DNA of 64,000 nucleotides from positions 1,922,001 to 1,986,000 of the forward strand of contig CAVQEJ010000003.1 of the NCBI GenBank assembly GCA_963711505.1. The letters run 5' to 3'. The notes below the pieces were generated by a model, which saw only the letters and a list, made by a program, of their open reading frames with translations, was not told where the DNA came from and searched no databases. Both the position numbers and the translations under genes were made by a program. This stretch comes from JAGWRA01 sp963711505 (lineage in GTDB: Bacteria; Acidobacteriota; Vicinamibacteria; Vicinamibacterales; CAVVIG01). Below are positions 46,121 to 54,701 of this stretch, one piece after another; positions within the stretch are counted from its first letter, which is position 1, and the number at the start of each line of letters is the position of its first letter.

Positions 46121-47554
46121 TCAGTGCTGCTGCGTCGCCGTCGTTCCCAGATCCACGACGGCCACGCCGTTGAGGTCGCGCATGTGCGTGCCGAACGGCG
46201 CCGAGAGCCGGATCAGGCGATCGACGATCTTCTTCGCCAGGGCCGGCGACGCGAGGCGCGGCGTGCCGCGCTGCGACGGCGGCCGATCGGCGCCGAGATC
46301 GATCGGGTGCATCTCGATCGACTGCAGCCGGTCGTGATCGAACTTCACCACCGCCACGGCGCTCTCCCACCAGACGTCCTCGGTGAACCCGAGCCCCTTC
46401 TTGTTCCGGATCACGTCATCGAAGAAGTCGCCGACGGTCGAGCGGTACATGTCGAGGCCGTCCTTCTCGTAGTCGTCGGCCGAGAGGCGGTCGAGCGTCT
46501 GGTACTGGAAGATGAAGTTCCCCAGGCTGTAGAAGATCGGCTTGCCCTTGTAGATCTCGACGCCACGCAGCTGGTGCGGCCCGTGCGTGATGAACATGTC
46601 GGCGCCGGCGTCGATCGCCGCGTGCGCGAAGCCGGGCAGGAAGTCGGGCGGCGTCTCGCTCTGGTTGCTCGGCTCGTGGGCGTGAATCACGACGTAGACG
46701 AAGTCGGCCTCGCGCCGTGCGCTGCGGACCTGCGCCAGGATGTCCTGCACGTCGTTCTGGTCGGCGTCGATCTCGATCCGGTTCGTCGTCCCCTTCTTGA
46801 AGTGATCGCCGAACGCGCGCATCTCGGTGTCGGTGAACGGCTTCGGCGCCGGCTGCAGGTGCATGTTCGCCACCGCCGCCTTCAACGCGTCGTACGCCGC
46901 CGGCTCCAGCCACACCGTCCGGGTCGTCCGCAGCGCATTCACGCCCGGCCGTCCCTTCATGTCGAACCGGGCCGCCCCGGCGCGTGACATCGGCGTGAAG
47001 GTGGACGCCGTGGAGATCAGCGCGATCCGGCCCCTCGCCGTCTGCAGGTACGCCGGGGCGCGGGCGTCGCCGAGCGTCTGACCGGTGCCCGCGTGCACCA
47101 TGCCGATCGAATCGAGAATCTGATCGGTCTCCTCCATCCCCTCGACGCCGAGGTCGGTCGCGTGGTTGTTCGCCCGCGACACCATGTTGAAGCCCATCCA
47201 CTGCAGCTGCTTCGCCTGCTCCGGTCCGGCGTAGACCGCCAGCCCGCCGTTCTCCGCCTGCGGCGTCGGCAGGAACTTGTGGAGATCGAACACGGTGAAC
47301 TCGAAGTTGGTGAAGCCGACGTCGGCGCTCTGGATGAGATCGCGGACCCCCGCGAACGCCGGCTGCTTCTCGTAGATCGACAGCGGCCGCAGGGCGATCG
47401 AATCGCCGACGGCCGCCACGGTCAACGGCCCCGTCAGCGTGATCGGCCCGCGCGGAGCCGGCGCGGCGGGTGTCTGCGCGCGGGTGAGCGGCCCGAACGC
47501 CAGAGCCACGGACAGGCAGGCGAGGACGGCGAACGGGCGGAGCGCCTTGACCAT
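46121..47554 (-). CDS. CapA-type metallophosphatase-fold protein (intact)
   Basis: 477 residues from the ATG at 47554, signal peptide MVKALRPFAVLACLSVALAFGPLTRA. Motifs parallel the first CapA: LTVAAVGDSIALRP, FTNFEFTVFD, SRANNHATDLGVEGM, VVIHAHEPSNQSETPPDF, ITHGPHQLRGVEIYKGKPIFYSLGNFIFQ. The C-terminal segment IEMHPIDLGADRPPSQRGTPRLAS is also conserved between the two. It is exported. It could process or anchor a surface polymer, though no polyglutamate synthase is nearby. AT-rich upstream sequence includes AATTACA twice. Confidence 0.9.
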   Translation of the reverse strand: MVKALRPFAVLACLSVALAFGPLTRAQTPAAPAPRGPITLTGPLTVAAVGDSIALRPLSIYEKQPAFAGVRDLIQSADVGFTNFEFTVFDLHKFLPTPQAENGGLAVYAGPEQAKQLQWMGFNMVSRANNHATDLGVEGMEETDQILDSIGMVHAGTGQTLGDARAPAYLQTARGRIALISTASTFTPMSRAGAARFDMKGRPGVNALRTTRTVWLEPAAYDALKAAVANMHLQPAPKPFTDTEMRAFGDHFKKGTTNRIEIDADQNDVQDILAQVRSARREADFVYVVIHAHEPSNQSETPPDFLPGFAHAAIDAGADMFITHGPHQLRGVEIYKGKPIFYSLGNFIFQYQTLDRLSADDYEKDGLDMYRSTVGDFFDDVIRNKKGLGFTEDVWWESAVAVVKFDHDRLQSIEMHPIDLGADRPPSQRGTPRLASPALAKKIVDRLIRLSAPFGTHMRDLNGVAVVDLGTTATQQH

Positions 47555-47695
47555 CGAATCCCCCTGAGGAATTACAACCAATTACAAAGGAAGAGCTTGC
47601 GGAATGCGCCGATGTTAGGACCACGCCGCGGGCAAGTCAACGCGCAAGTCGGCCGCGAGCCGTTCCCGGCGGCCGGTGTGAGAGACTGCTGGATC

Positions 47696-49507
47696 ATGAT
47701 CGGAGCACGTGAGGAGTACCGCGACCGCCTGCAGCAGCGGCGCGGTCGGGTGGCGCAACTCGACGGGACCGACCGGATCGTGGCGGCCGGCCGCCTCGCC
47801 ATCGCCGCGGCCGGTGCCCTGCTGGTCTGGCTGATCGTCCGGACGCACGCCCTGTCGGCCGGCTGGCTGCTCGCCCCGCTCGCCGCCTTCATCGCGCTGG
47901 CCGCCTGGCACGGCCGGGTCCTCGCGAACCGGGAGGCGGCCCGCCGCGCCGTGCGCTTCTACGAACGCGGACTGGCCCGCATCGAGGACGAGTGGGCCGG
48001 CAGCGGCGCCACCGGCGCCCGCTTCATCGACGAACGGCACCTCTACGCGCGCGATCTCGATCTGTTCGGCGACGGCTCCCTGTTCCAGCTGCTCTCGACG
48101 GCCACGACACCCGCGGGTGAAGCCACGCTGGCCGCGTGGCTGCTGGCGCCGGCCGATCCGGCCGAGGTGCTGAGCCGGCAGGCCGCGGTCCGCGAGCTCC
48201 GGCCGAACCGGACGCTGCGCGAGGACCTGGCGGTGCTCGGCCCCGACGCGGTCGTGCCCGGCGCGACGGCCCCCGGCAAGTGGGGTGCCCAACCGCTGCG
48301 GCTGACCTCGCCGGCGATCCGCCTCGTGGCGCTGGTCCTGGCGGTGGCAGCCGCCGTGACGGTCGTCGGCTGGGCCGCCTTCGACTGGGGCTACCTGCCG
48401 TTGACCATCGTGCTCGTCCTGGAAGGGCTGCTGGCGGTGCCGCTCCGTCCGCGCGTCCACGACGTGCTGGGGGAGCTGGACGAGGCGGCGCCCCACCTGC
48501 AGCGCCTCGCCCGCCTGCTCGCCCGGATCGAACGGGAGCCGTTCCAGGACGGGCGGCTCGCCGACCTGCAGCAGCGGCTGGCCACCGACGCGGTTCCCGC
48601 CTCCGTCCGGCTCGCGCGGCTCGACCGGTTGGTGGCGCTGCTCGACTCGCGACGCAACCAGTTCTTCGCGCCGATTGCCGCCATCCTGCTCTGGTCGACA
48701 CAGCTCGCGTTCGCCGTCGAGGCCTGGCGGCGGCAGACGGGCCCCGCGGTCGCCGGCTGGCTGACGGCGGTCGGCGAGATCGAGGCGCTGGCCGCCCTGG
48801 CCGGCTACAGCGACGAGCACCCCGACGATCCGTTCCCCCGGATCGACGAGGCGGGCCCGGTCTTCGACGGAACGTCGCTGGGACACCCGCTGATTCCGGA
48901 TGCGCACTGCACGCGGAACGACGTGGCGCTCGGCGAGGCCACGCGCGTGCTGCTCGTGAGCGGGTCGAACATGTCGGGCAAGAGCACGCTGCTGCGCACG
49001 GTCGGCATCGCGACGGTGATGGCGCTGGCCGGCGCGCCGGTGCGGGCAACGGGGCTGCGGCTCTCGCCGGTCGCCCTGGGCGCCACGCTGCGGATCGAGG
49101 ACTCGCTGCAGGCCGGGCGCTCGCGCTTCTACGCCGAGATCACGCGGCTGCGCGAGATCGTCGACCTGGCGCGCGGCCCGCGCCCCGTGCTCTTCCTCCT
49201 CGACGAGATCTTCCACGGCACGAACTCGCACGATCGCCGGCTGGGCGCCGCGGCGGTCATCCGATCGCTCGTGCGGCTGGGCGGCATGGGCCTCGTCACC
49301 ACGCACGATCTCGCGCTGACCGACCTGGCGTCGTCATCCGATGGCGCGGTGCGGAACGTGCACTTCGAGGATCAGCTGCACGAGGGGCGGATGAGCTTCG
49401 ACTACCGCGTCCGCCCCGGCGTGGTCGAGAAGAGCAATGCGCTGGCGCTGATGCGGGCGGTGGGGCTGGAGGTGGAGGGGGCTGACGCTGAGGTTGGCGA
49501 ATCATGA
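47696..49507 (+). CDS. MutS-like ATPase with N-terminal membrane helices
   Basis: 603 residues. Two hydrophobic helices near the start (LAIAAAGALLVWLIVRTHAL and WLLAPLAAFIALAAW, about 32-70) and another pair at about 205-245 precede a MutS domain V. This has Walker A VSGSNMSGKSTLL (about 421-433), DSLQAGRSRFYAEITRLREI and Walker B VLFLLDEIFHGTNSHDR, with TTHDLAL. There is no mismatch-recognition domain I. Such membrane-tethered MutS-like proteins occur in Bacteroidetes and Acidobacteria; their role is unknown and mismatch repair is unlikely. The last codons run into an inverted repeat: the TGA stop at 49505-49507 touches its left arm. Confidence 0.85.
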   Translation: MIGAREEYRDRLQQRRGRVAQLDGTDRIVAAGRLAIAAAGALLVWLIVRTHALSAGWLLAPLAAFIALAAWHGRVLANREAARRAVRFYERGLARIEDEWAGSGATGARFIDERHLYARDLDLFGDGSLFQLLSTATTPAGEATLAAWLLAPADPAEVLSRQAAVRELRPNRTLREDLAVLGPDAVVPGATAPGKWGAQPLRLTSPAIRLVALVLAVAAAVTVVGWAAFDWGYLPLTIVLVLEGLLAVPLRPRVHDVLGELDEAAPHLQRLARLLARIEREPFQDGRLADLQQRLATDAVPASVRLARLDRLVALLDSRRNQFFAPIAAILLWSTQLAFAVEAWRRQTGPAVAGWLTAVGEIEALAALAGYSDEHPDDPFPRIDEAGPVFDGTSLGHPLIPDAHCTRNDVALGEATRVLLVSGSNMSGKSTLLRTVGIATVMALAGAPVRATGLRLSPVALGATLRIEDSLQAGRSRFYAEITRLREIVDLARGPRPVLFLLDEIFHGTNSHDRRLGAAAVIRSLVRLGGMGLVTTHDLALTDLASSSDGAVRNVHFEDQLHEGRMSFDYRVRPGVVEKSNALALMRAVGLEVEGADAEVGES

Positions 49508-49591
49508 ATTGAAGAATTGAAGAAAGGCTCCCGGCCCAAGCGACCGACTTCGTAGATTCCCAAGTCCGTCAATTCTTCAATTCTTCAATTC
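49506..49591. repeat. 19-bp perfect inverted repeat with eight-base period, overlapping two stop codons
   Basis: GAATTGAA repeated 2.4 times (49506-49524) is exactly complementary to 49573-49591, with a 48-base loop. The left arm meets the TGA of the MutS-like gene and the right arm supplies the TGA of the convergent MFS gene (49585-49587). It probably acts as a two-way terminator. Confidence 0.8.
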
Positions 49592-50755
49592 CTCACCCGG
49601 CTACTCTTCTCGTGCAGCGGCCGGTACATCACCGCCAGCAGCGCGGTGAAGAGGAGCACGGCCGCGGCCGACTCGTAGGCCATGCCGGCGCTGAACCGCT
49701 CCAGCGCGCCGTTGCCCCAGACGGGTCCGATCGTCCGGCCGAGGCTCTCGAGCGAGGCCGCCCCGCCCTGCACCCGGCCCTGCTCGTCGGCGCGGGCCGC
49801 CCGGCTCAGCAGGCTCGACAGCGTGGGGTTGCACAGGCCGACGCCGATCGAGGCCGGCACGAGCGTGAACGCGAAGGCCAGCGGTGTTCCCACCCAGGTC
49901 GCCGACGCGAGGCCGAGCGCGCCGCAGACGAGCCCGATGATGAGCGTCTTCCGCTCGCCGAGGTTCTTGACCATCGGCCCGACCATCGCCACCTGCACGA
50001 CGACACCAAGCGCGCCGAAGCCCGCGAGGAAGTAGCCGGTCTCGGCCACGTTGAAGCTGAAGCGCGCCTCACCGAACAGCGCGAAGGTCGTCTGGTAGAC
50101 CGCGAAGGCGCACCAGGTACAGGAAGTCGGCGGCGAGCAGCGTCCGCAGGTTCGTCCGCCGCAGCAGGTCGGGCAGCACGCGCCACGGCGACGGCCCGGC
50201 GGCGGTGCCGCGGTGCACGGTCTCCGGCAGCCAGACCCAGGCGAGCACCGTCGCGAAGACCGTGATGACGGCCGCCGCCCAGATCGGCGCCGTGTAGCTG
50301 ATGAGCGAGAAGAGGCCGCCGAGCGCGGGGCCCAGGATGAACCCCAGGCCGAAGGCGGCGCCGATCAGCCCGTACGCCTTCGCCCGGTTCTCGGGCTCGG
50401 TGATGTCGGCGATGTACGCCTTGGCGGTCGAGATGTTGCCGCCCGACAGGCCGTCGATGATCCGGGCCACGAACAGCAGCCAGAGGCTCTGCGCCAGCGC
50501 CAGCAGCACGAAGCTGAGGACGGTGCCGAGCAGGCTGAACAGCAGGATGGGCCGGCGGCCCCAGCGATCGGAGAAGGCGCCGAGCGCCGGCGACGCCAGC
50601 AGCTGGCTGAGCGAGTAGGCGGCGAACAGCAGGCCGATGGCGAGCGGCGACGCCCCGAAGGTCTCCGCGTAGAACGGCAGCAGCGGAATGATGATGCCGA
50701 AGCCGATCAGGTTGACGAAGACGGTGAGGAAGATGACGAGCAGGGGACGGCGCAT
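49585..50755 (-). CDS. MFS exporter, TetA-like (one frameshift)
   Basis: About 390 residues, twelve helices. MRRPLLVIFLTVFVNLIGFG and IIPLLPFYAETFGASPLAIGLLFAAYS, the motif-A loop GAFSDRWGRRPILL, and LSGGNISTAKAYIADITEPENRAKAYGLIGAAFGLGFILGPALGG match the DHA1 TetA/multidrug group. The frame slips at 50116-50120 (one G too many before TAC on the plus strand); corrected it reads FLYWCAFAVYQTTFALFGEARFSFN. On the minus strand TATAGT at 50771-50766 could be the -10, giving a very short leader. Substrate unknown. Confidence 0.87.
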
Positions 50756-50854
50756 ATCGGTAGAAACTATACTTGACGCCGGTCCGGCGCGTCTCGCGCC
50801 GGCCGGGCGGCAGCGGGTGCCACCGGCTCTCTGATCCTATCCCACCGCCAACGG

Positions 50855-52081
50855 ATGACCTTCGACTTGCCCATGACGGATCGCGGCCCGGCCCGCCGGA
50901 TGCTCGTCCTCATCGCCCTCGCCGAGTTCCTGGCGATGACGCTCTGGTTCTCGGCCACGGCCGTCACGCCGGCGCTGGTGGCGACCTTCCGCATGACGAC
51001 CGGCGAGGCCGCCTGGCTGACGATGGCCGTGCAGGCGGGCTTCGTGGCCGGCACGCTGGTCACGGCCCTCTTCAACCTGGCCGACGTCATCAACGCCCGG
51101 CACCTGTTCGCCCTCGGCTGCGTCATCGGCGCCGCGGCCAACGCCGGCGTCACGGCCTCGTCGGGCGCGACCGAGGCGATCGCGCTGCGGCTCGTCACCG
51201 GGATCGCGCTGGCCTGGGTCTACCCGCCCGGCATGAAGATCGTCGCCGGCTGGTTCGAGCGCCGGCGCGGCACCGCGCTCGGCATCCTGATCGGCGCGCT
51301 CACCATCGGGTCGGCGTTCCCGCATCTGCTCGCCGCCTTCTCGACCACGCTGCCGTGGCGCGAGGTCGTGCTCACCTCGTCGGTGCTGGCGCTGGCCGCC
51401 GGCGTGATCATCGTGGCCGGCGTCCGCGACGGTCCCTACGTCACGGCCAGCGCGCCGTTCGATCCGCGCGCGGCGCTGAAGGTGCTGACGAACCGCGGCA
51501 CGCGCCTCGCCACGTTCGGCTATCTCGGCCACATGTGGGAGCTGTACGCCGTCTGGACCTGGATGGCCACCTTCGCCGCCGCGAGCCTGCACGCCTGGGC
51601 GCTGCGGCACGCCGGCGCGGCCCCGAGCGCGGCCGGCGGGTCCCTGGCGGCCTTCGTCGCCATCGGCAGTGGCGCCCTCGGCGCCGCCGCGGCCGGCGTC
51701 CTGGCCGACCGGCTCGGCAAGGCGCGGGTCGCGGCCTGGGCGATGATGGTGAGCGGGCTCTGTTCGCTGCTGGCGGGGCTGGTCTTCGGCGCGTCGCCGA
51801 TCTGGCTCTACACGCTGATCGTCATCTGGGGCATCGCCGTCGTCGCCGACTCGGCGCAGTTCTCGGCGCTGGTCGCCGAGTACAGCCCGCGCGACCACGT
51901 CGGGACGGCACTCACGGTGCAGACCTGCGCCGGCTTCGTGCTGACGATGGTCTCGATCCGGCTGCTGCCGATCGTGGCGCGCAGCCTGGGCTGGCAGTGG
52001 GGATTCGTCGTGCTCGTGCCGGGGCCGATCTTCGGGGTCCTCGCGATGCGCGCGCTGCGCCGGCCGGCCGTCACTCCTTGA
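50855..52081 (+). CDS. MFS transporter (intact)
   Basis: 408 residues; a second ATG at 50873 (MTDRGPARRML) may be the real start. About twelve helices: MLVLIALAEFLAMTLWFSATAV, then MTTGEAAWLTMAVQAGFVAGTLV, and the loop GWFERRRGTALGILIGALTIGSAFPHLL. The overall pattern resembles cyanate/nitrate-type or uncharacterised acidobacterial MFS proteins. The substrate cannot be assigned. It is divergent from the TetA-like gene (99 bp apart). Its 3' end overlaps the convergent TerB-like gene by 11 bases. Confidence 0.88.
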   Translation: MTFDLPMTDRGPARRMLVLIALAEFLAMTLWFSATAVTPALVATFRMTTGEAAWLTMAVQAGFVAGTLVTALFNLADVINARHLFALGCVIGAAANAGVTASSGATEAIALRLVTGIALAWVYPPGMKIVAGWFERRRGTALGILIGALTIGSAFPHLLAAFSTTLPWREVVLTSSVLALAAGVIIVAGVRDGPYVTASAPFDPRAALKVLTNRGTRLATFGYLGHMWELYAVWTWMATFAAASLHAWALRHAGAAPSAAGGSLAAFVAIGSGALGAAAAGVLADRLGKARVAAWAMMVSGLCSLLAGLVFGASPIWLYTLIVIWGIAVVADSAQFSALVAEYSPRDHVGTALTVQTCAGFVLTMVSIRLLPIVARSLGWQWGFVVLVPGPIFGVLAMRALRRPAVTP

Positions 52082-52604
52082 GCTGATCCCGGAAGCTCCG
52101 CAGCACTTCCCGCTTGTCGCGGTAGCGCAGCCGGACGGCCGCGAACTCGTCGCGCGCCATCCCGAGCTCGCTCGCCACCTGCCAGATCTGCGTCTCCTCG
52201 GCCGACGAGATCGAATCGTCGGAGGCCGACACCGCGAACAGGCAATCGATGAGCTGGCGGCACTGCTCGGGCGTGGCGATCTGGCGGAACTCGCGCGTGA
52301 CGAGGAAGTCCTCGGTGCCACCGACCAGGCGGTTCTGGGCCTTCGCAATCTGGACGACCAGCACCGCCTGCTCCTCGGGGAGCTGGCCGACGCGCTGGAT
52401 GATCTCCTCCATCATCCGGGTCTCGCGGTCGGAGATCTGCAGGTCCGCGTTCGCGACGCGGCTCAGCACGTAGGCGAACGCCGCCAGGTAGCGGGCGCGC
52501 CCGGGGTCCATCTGTTCCAGCTCGCCGACGATGCGGCGCACGGTGTCGGTATCGCCCGAGGGGGTGTCATGCGGCTGGAGGCCGAGGAATTTCAGGAACG
52601 ACAC
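52071..52604 (-). CDS. TerB-like (tellurite-resistance B fold) cytoplasmic protein
   Basis: 177 residues, MSFLKFLGLQPHDTPSGDTD. The helical TerB-type pattern is present twice: YVLSRVANADLQISDRETRMMEEIIQRVGQLPEEQ and LFAVSASDDSISSAEETQIWQVASELGMARDEF, each with an acidic D-x-I-S-x-x-E metal-binding-like loop. TerB-like domains bind divalent metal and occur in many stress and secretion contexts. No other ter genes are near. The C-terminus (RYRDKREVLRSFRDQLKE) is basic. Confidence 0.85.
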   Translation of the reverse strand: MSFLKFLGLQPHDTPSGDTDTVRRIVGELEQMDPGRARYLAAFAYVLSRVANADLQISDRETRMMEEIIQRVGQLPEEQAVLVVQIAKAQNRLVGGTEDFLVTREFRQIATPEQCRQLIDCLFAVSASDDSISSAEETQIWQVASELGMARDEFAAVRLRYRDKREVLRSFRDQLKE

Positions 52605-52728
52605 GGCGGTACTCCCCAGAAAAAAGTGGCCGGCGCTCGAGGTGAGCGGCCCCCATCAGTCTACCGCACCCCTTCCGGCGTGCGGCTGAGCCGGCCCGGC
52701 CATCGGACCGTCAGCGGACGCGAACATC

Positions 52729-52757
52729 TTGCACCCCCGTGACGCAGCCGGTAGAAT
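52729..52757 (+). promoter_or_regulatory. promoter upstream of the metal-efflux region
   Basis: TTGCAC (52729-52734), 17 bases, TAGAAT (52752-52757). The predicted transcript start is about 10-20 bases before the first coding start, so the leader is very short. Confidence 0.65.
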
Positions 52758-52772
52758 GCCCGCACGAAACCC

Positions 52773-53147
52773 GTGCTGCACCGAATGATCCGGCATCATC
52801 GGGCGCGGCGGGCGGTGCTGGCAGCGCTGCTGCCGTACGCGCTGGCTGCGATGTTCGTGAACTTCTTCCACGTTCACGAGCCTGCAAACGGCCTCTGGCT
52901 GTGCGCGGATCATTCCGTTGTCTCGTTCGAGGCGCCGCCGGCCGACAACGGCCAGCCGTTCCAGCCGGCCGATCCCTGCCCGGCCTGCCTCTGGCTGAAG
53001 ATCAGCTCCCGCCTCGAAGCTTCGATCTCGATCACCCCGGCGTTCCACCTGCTGCCGACGGAGCTGCCGGCTCCTGAAGCGCGCAGGCCCTGGCACGCCA
53101 GCCGCCGGCCGGTCTCGCTGCGCGGTCCCCCGTCCCTCGCGATCTGA
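52773..53147 (+). CDS. small Cys-motif membrane/exported protein ahead of the efflux operon
   Basis: 124 residues from the GTG at 52773 (ATG at 52785 also possible). A hydrophobic helix (AVLAALLPYALAAMFVNFF) is followed by HVHEP, a short spacer and DPCPACLWLKIS, then a Pro-rich tail. The DPxPxC-type motif with two Cys two residues apart recurs in the 122-aa protein just after the operon (DPHCAICHWLQS). His and Cys content suggests metal binding. This architecture resembles short DUF2946-like proteins that accompany copper or heavy-metal exporters; homology is not proven. Confidence 0.6.
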   Translation: MLHRMIRHHRARRAVLAALLPYALAAMFVNFFHVHEPANGLWLCADHSVVSFEAPPADNGQPFQPADPCPACLWLKISSRLEASISITPAFHLLPTELPAPEARRPWHASRRPVSLRGPPSLAI

Positions 53148-53393
53148 ACGTCGTGCTCCCGTCCCGGTGCCGGTCCGCGCGCTGACTGCGGTCAACGCGT
53201 GCGTTCCGTCCGCCGATCCGTGTCCGATGGCCGGACCGGTCGGGTTCGACGTTCACCTGCTGCGCTCCTGATCCGTTCGATCGTCCGTCCGACGCCCGCG
53301 CCGCGCGCGGTCCCCGGGCCGGGCTGGTCCGCGGCGGGAGCCCTGTCCGAGTGGTTCGCGTTCGTCCGGAGTTACAGAAGGAGAAGCGTGTCG

Positions 53394-54701
53394 ATGCCCG
53401 CACGGCCTGCGCTCGTGAGGAAGCTGCTCGTTCCCGTTCTGGCAGCCGCGTGCCTGCCTGCCGGCCTGGCTGCCCAGACCGGTCCGCCGCCGGCGGCGTC
53501 GCCGCCGGCGCGCACGATTACGCTGGATCAGGCGATGCAGCTCGCCATCCAGCACAACCAGTCGCTGCGGGTGCAGCAGCTGGCGATCCAGGCGTCCAAG
53601 GCGGACGAGACGACGGCCGGCCTGAAGCCGAACCCGACGCTCGGCGTCGTGGTCGAGGATCTGCCGCTGCTGCACGCGAGCGGCTTCAAGAGCCTCGACT
53701 ACCTGAACGATCACGTCGTCTTCACCCCCTCGCTCAGCTACACGTTCGAGCGGGGCGGCAAACGGCTGAAGCGCGTGGCGGTCGCGCAGGACTCGACGCT
53801 CGCCTCGACCCAGAACGCGCAGGACGCCGCGCGTCAACTCCGGTTCCAGGTGGCCCAGACCTTCGTCGACGTCCTGCTCGCGAAATCGAATCTCGCGTTC
53901 GCGCAGGAGGCCTTGAAGAACTTCACGCAGATCGTCGACCTCAACCACCAGCGGATGCAGTCGGGCGACATCTCCGAGGCCGACTACCTGAAGATCGCGA
54001 TTCAGAAGCTGCAGTTCCAGCAGGACGTCTCCGCCGGGCAGGTCGCGCTGACGCAGAGCCGCGCCGCGCTGCGCCAGCTGCTCGGCTACGAGGCGGTGAC
54101 CGACGACTTCGAGGCCGTCGGCACGCTCCAGTACACCCCGCACACGCTGACCCTCGACGATCTGAAGCGGCAGGCCCTGGCCAGCCGCCCGGACTATCAG
54201 GCGGCCGAAACGGGCGTGAAGATCGCGCGCGACAGCGAGACGCTGGAGCTCGGGAACCGGACGCGCGACCTGACCGGCGAGCTCGAGTACCAGCACAACC
54301 AGGACGTCAGCGGGTTCGGGTTCGGCCTGTCGATGGACGTGCCGATTCACGATCGCAACCAGGGCAACATCGCGCACGCCAAGGTCGCCGTGCAGCAGGC
54401 GACGCAGGCCGCGGTGGCCACCCGCATCGGCGTCATCACCGACGTCGACAGCGCCTACTCGAATCTGACGACCAGCGACGCCGTCGCCTCGCTCTACGAG
54501 TCGGGCTATCTCAAGCAGGCCCGGGACTCGCTCGACATCAGCCGCTACGCCTACGCGCATGGCGCGACGAGCCTGCTCGATCTGCTCGACGCGGAGCGGA
54601 CGTACCGCGAGACGGAGTTCGCCTACCGGCAGGCGCTGGCCAACGCCATGATCAGCGCCGCCCAGATCAATTTCGCCGTCGGAAAGCAGGTGATTCCATG
54701 A
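53394..54701 (+). CDS. outer-membrane efflux channel (TolC/CusC-like)
   Basis: 435 residues from the ATG at 53394 (AAGGAG upstream; the GTG at 53388 is an alternative), signal peptide KLLVPVLAAACLPAGLAAQ. Two OEP repeats: ITLDQAMQLAIQHNQSLRVQQL (about 40-61) with long coiled-coil helices, and DLKRQALASRPDYQAAETGVKIARDSETLE (about 255-285). Both precede the trimeric barrel strands (GFGLSMDVPIHDRNQGNIAHAK). It is the exit duct of the tripartite system. The stop overlaps the ATG of the adaptor gene (ATGA), so translation is coupled. Confidence 0.93.
   Translation: MPARPALVRKLLVPVLAAACLPAGLAAQTGPPPAASPPARTITLDQAMQLAIQHNQSLRVQQLAIQASKADETTAGLKPNPTLGVVVEDLPLLHASGFKSLDYLNDHVVFTPSLSYTFERGGKRLKRVAVAQDSTLASTQNAQDAARQLRFQVAQTFVDVLLAKSNLAFAQEALKNFTQIVDLNHQRMQSGDISEADYLKIAIQKLQFQQDVSAGQVALTQSRAALRQLLGYEAVTDDFEAVGTLQYTPHTLTLDDLKRQALASRPDYQAAETGVKIARDSETLELGNRTRDLTGELEYQHNQDVSGFGFGLSMDVPIHDRNQGNIAHAKVAVQQATQAAVATRIGVITDVDSAYSNLTTSDAVASLYESGYLKQARDSLDISRYAYAHGATSLLDLLDAERTYRETEFAYRQALANAMISAAQINFAVGKQVIP

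Noticed and set aside
52071..52604. A tellurite-resistance (ter) operon
   Set aside because: Only a lone TerB-like protein is present. No terC, terD or terZ genes lie nearby, so a resistance claim is not supported.
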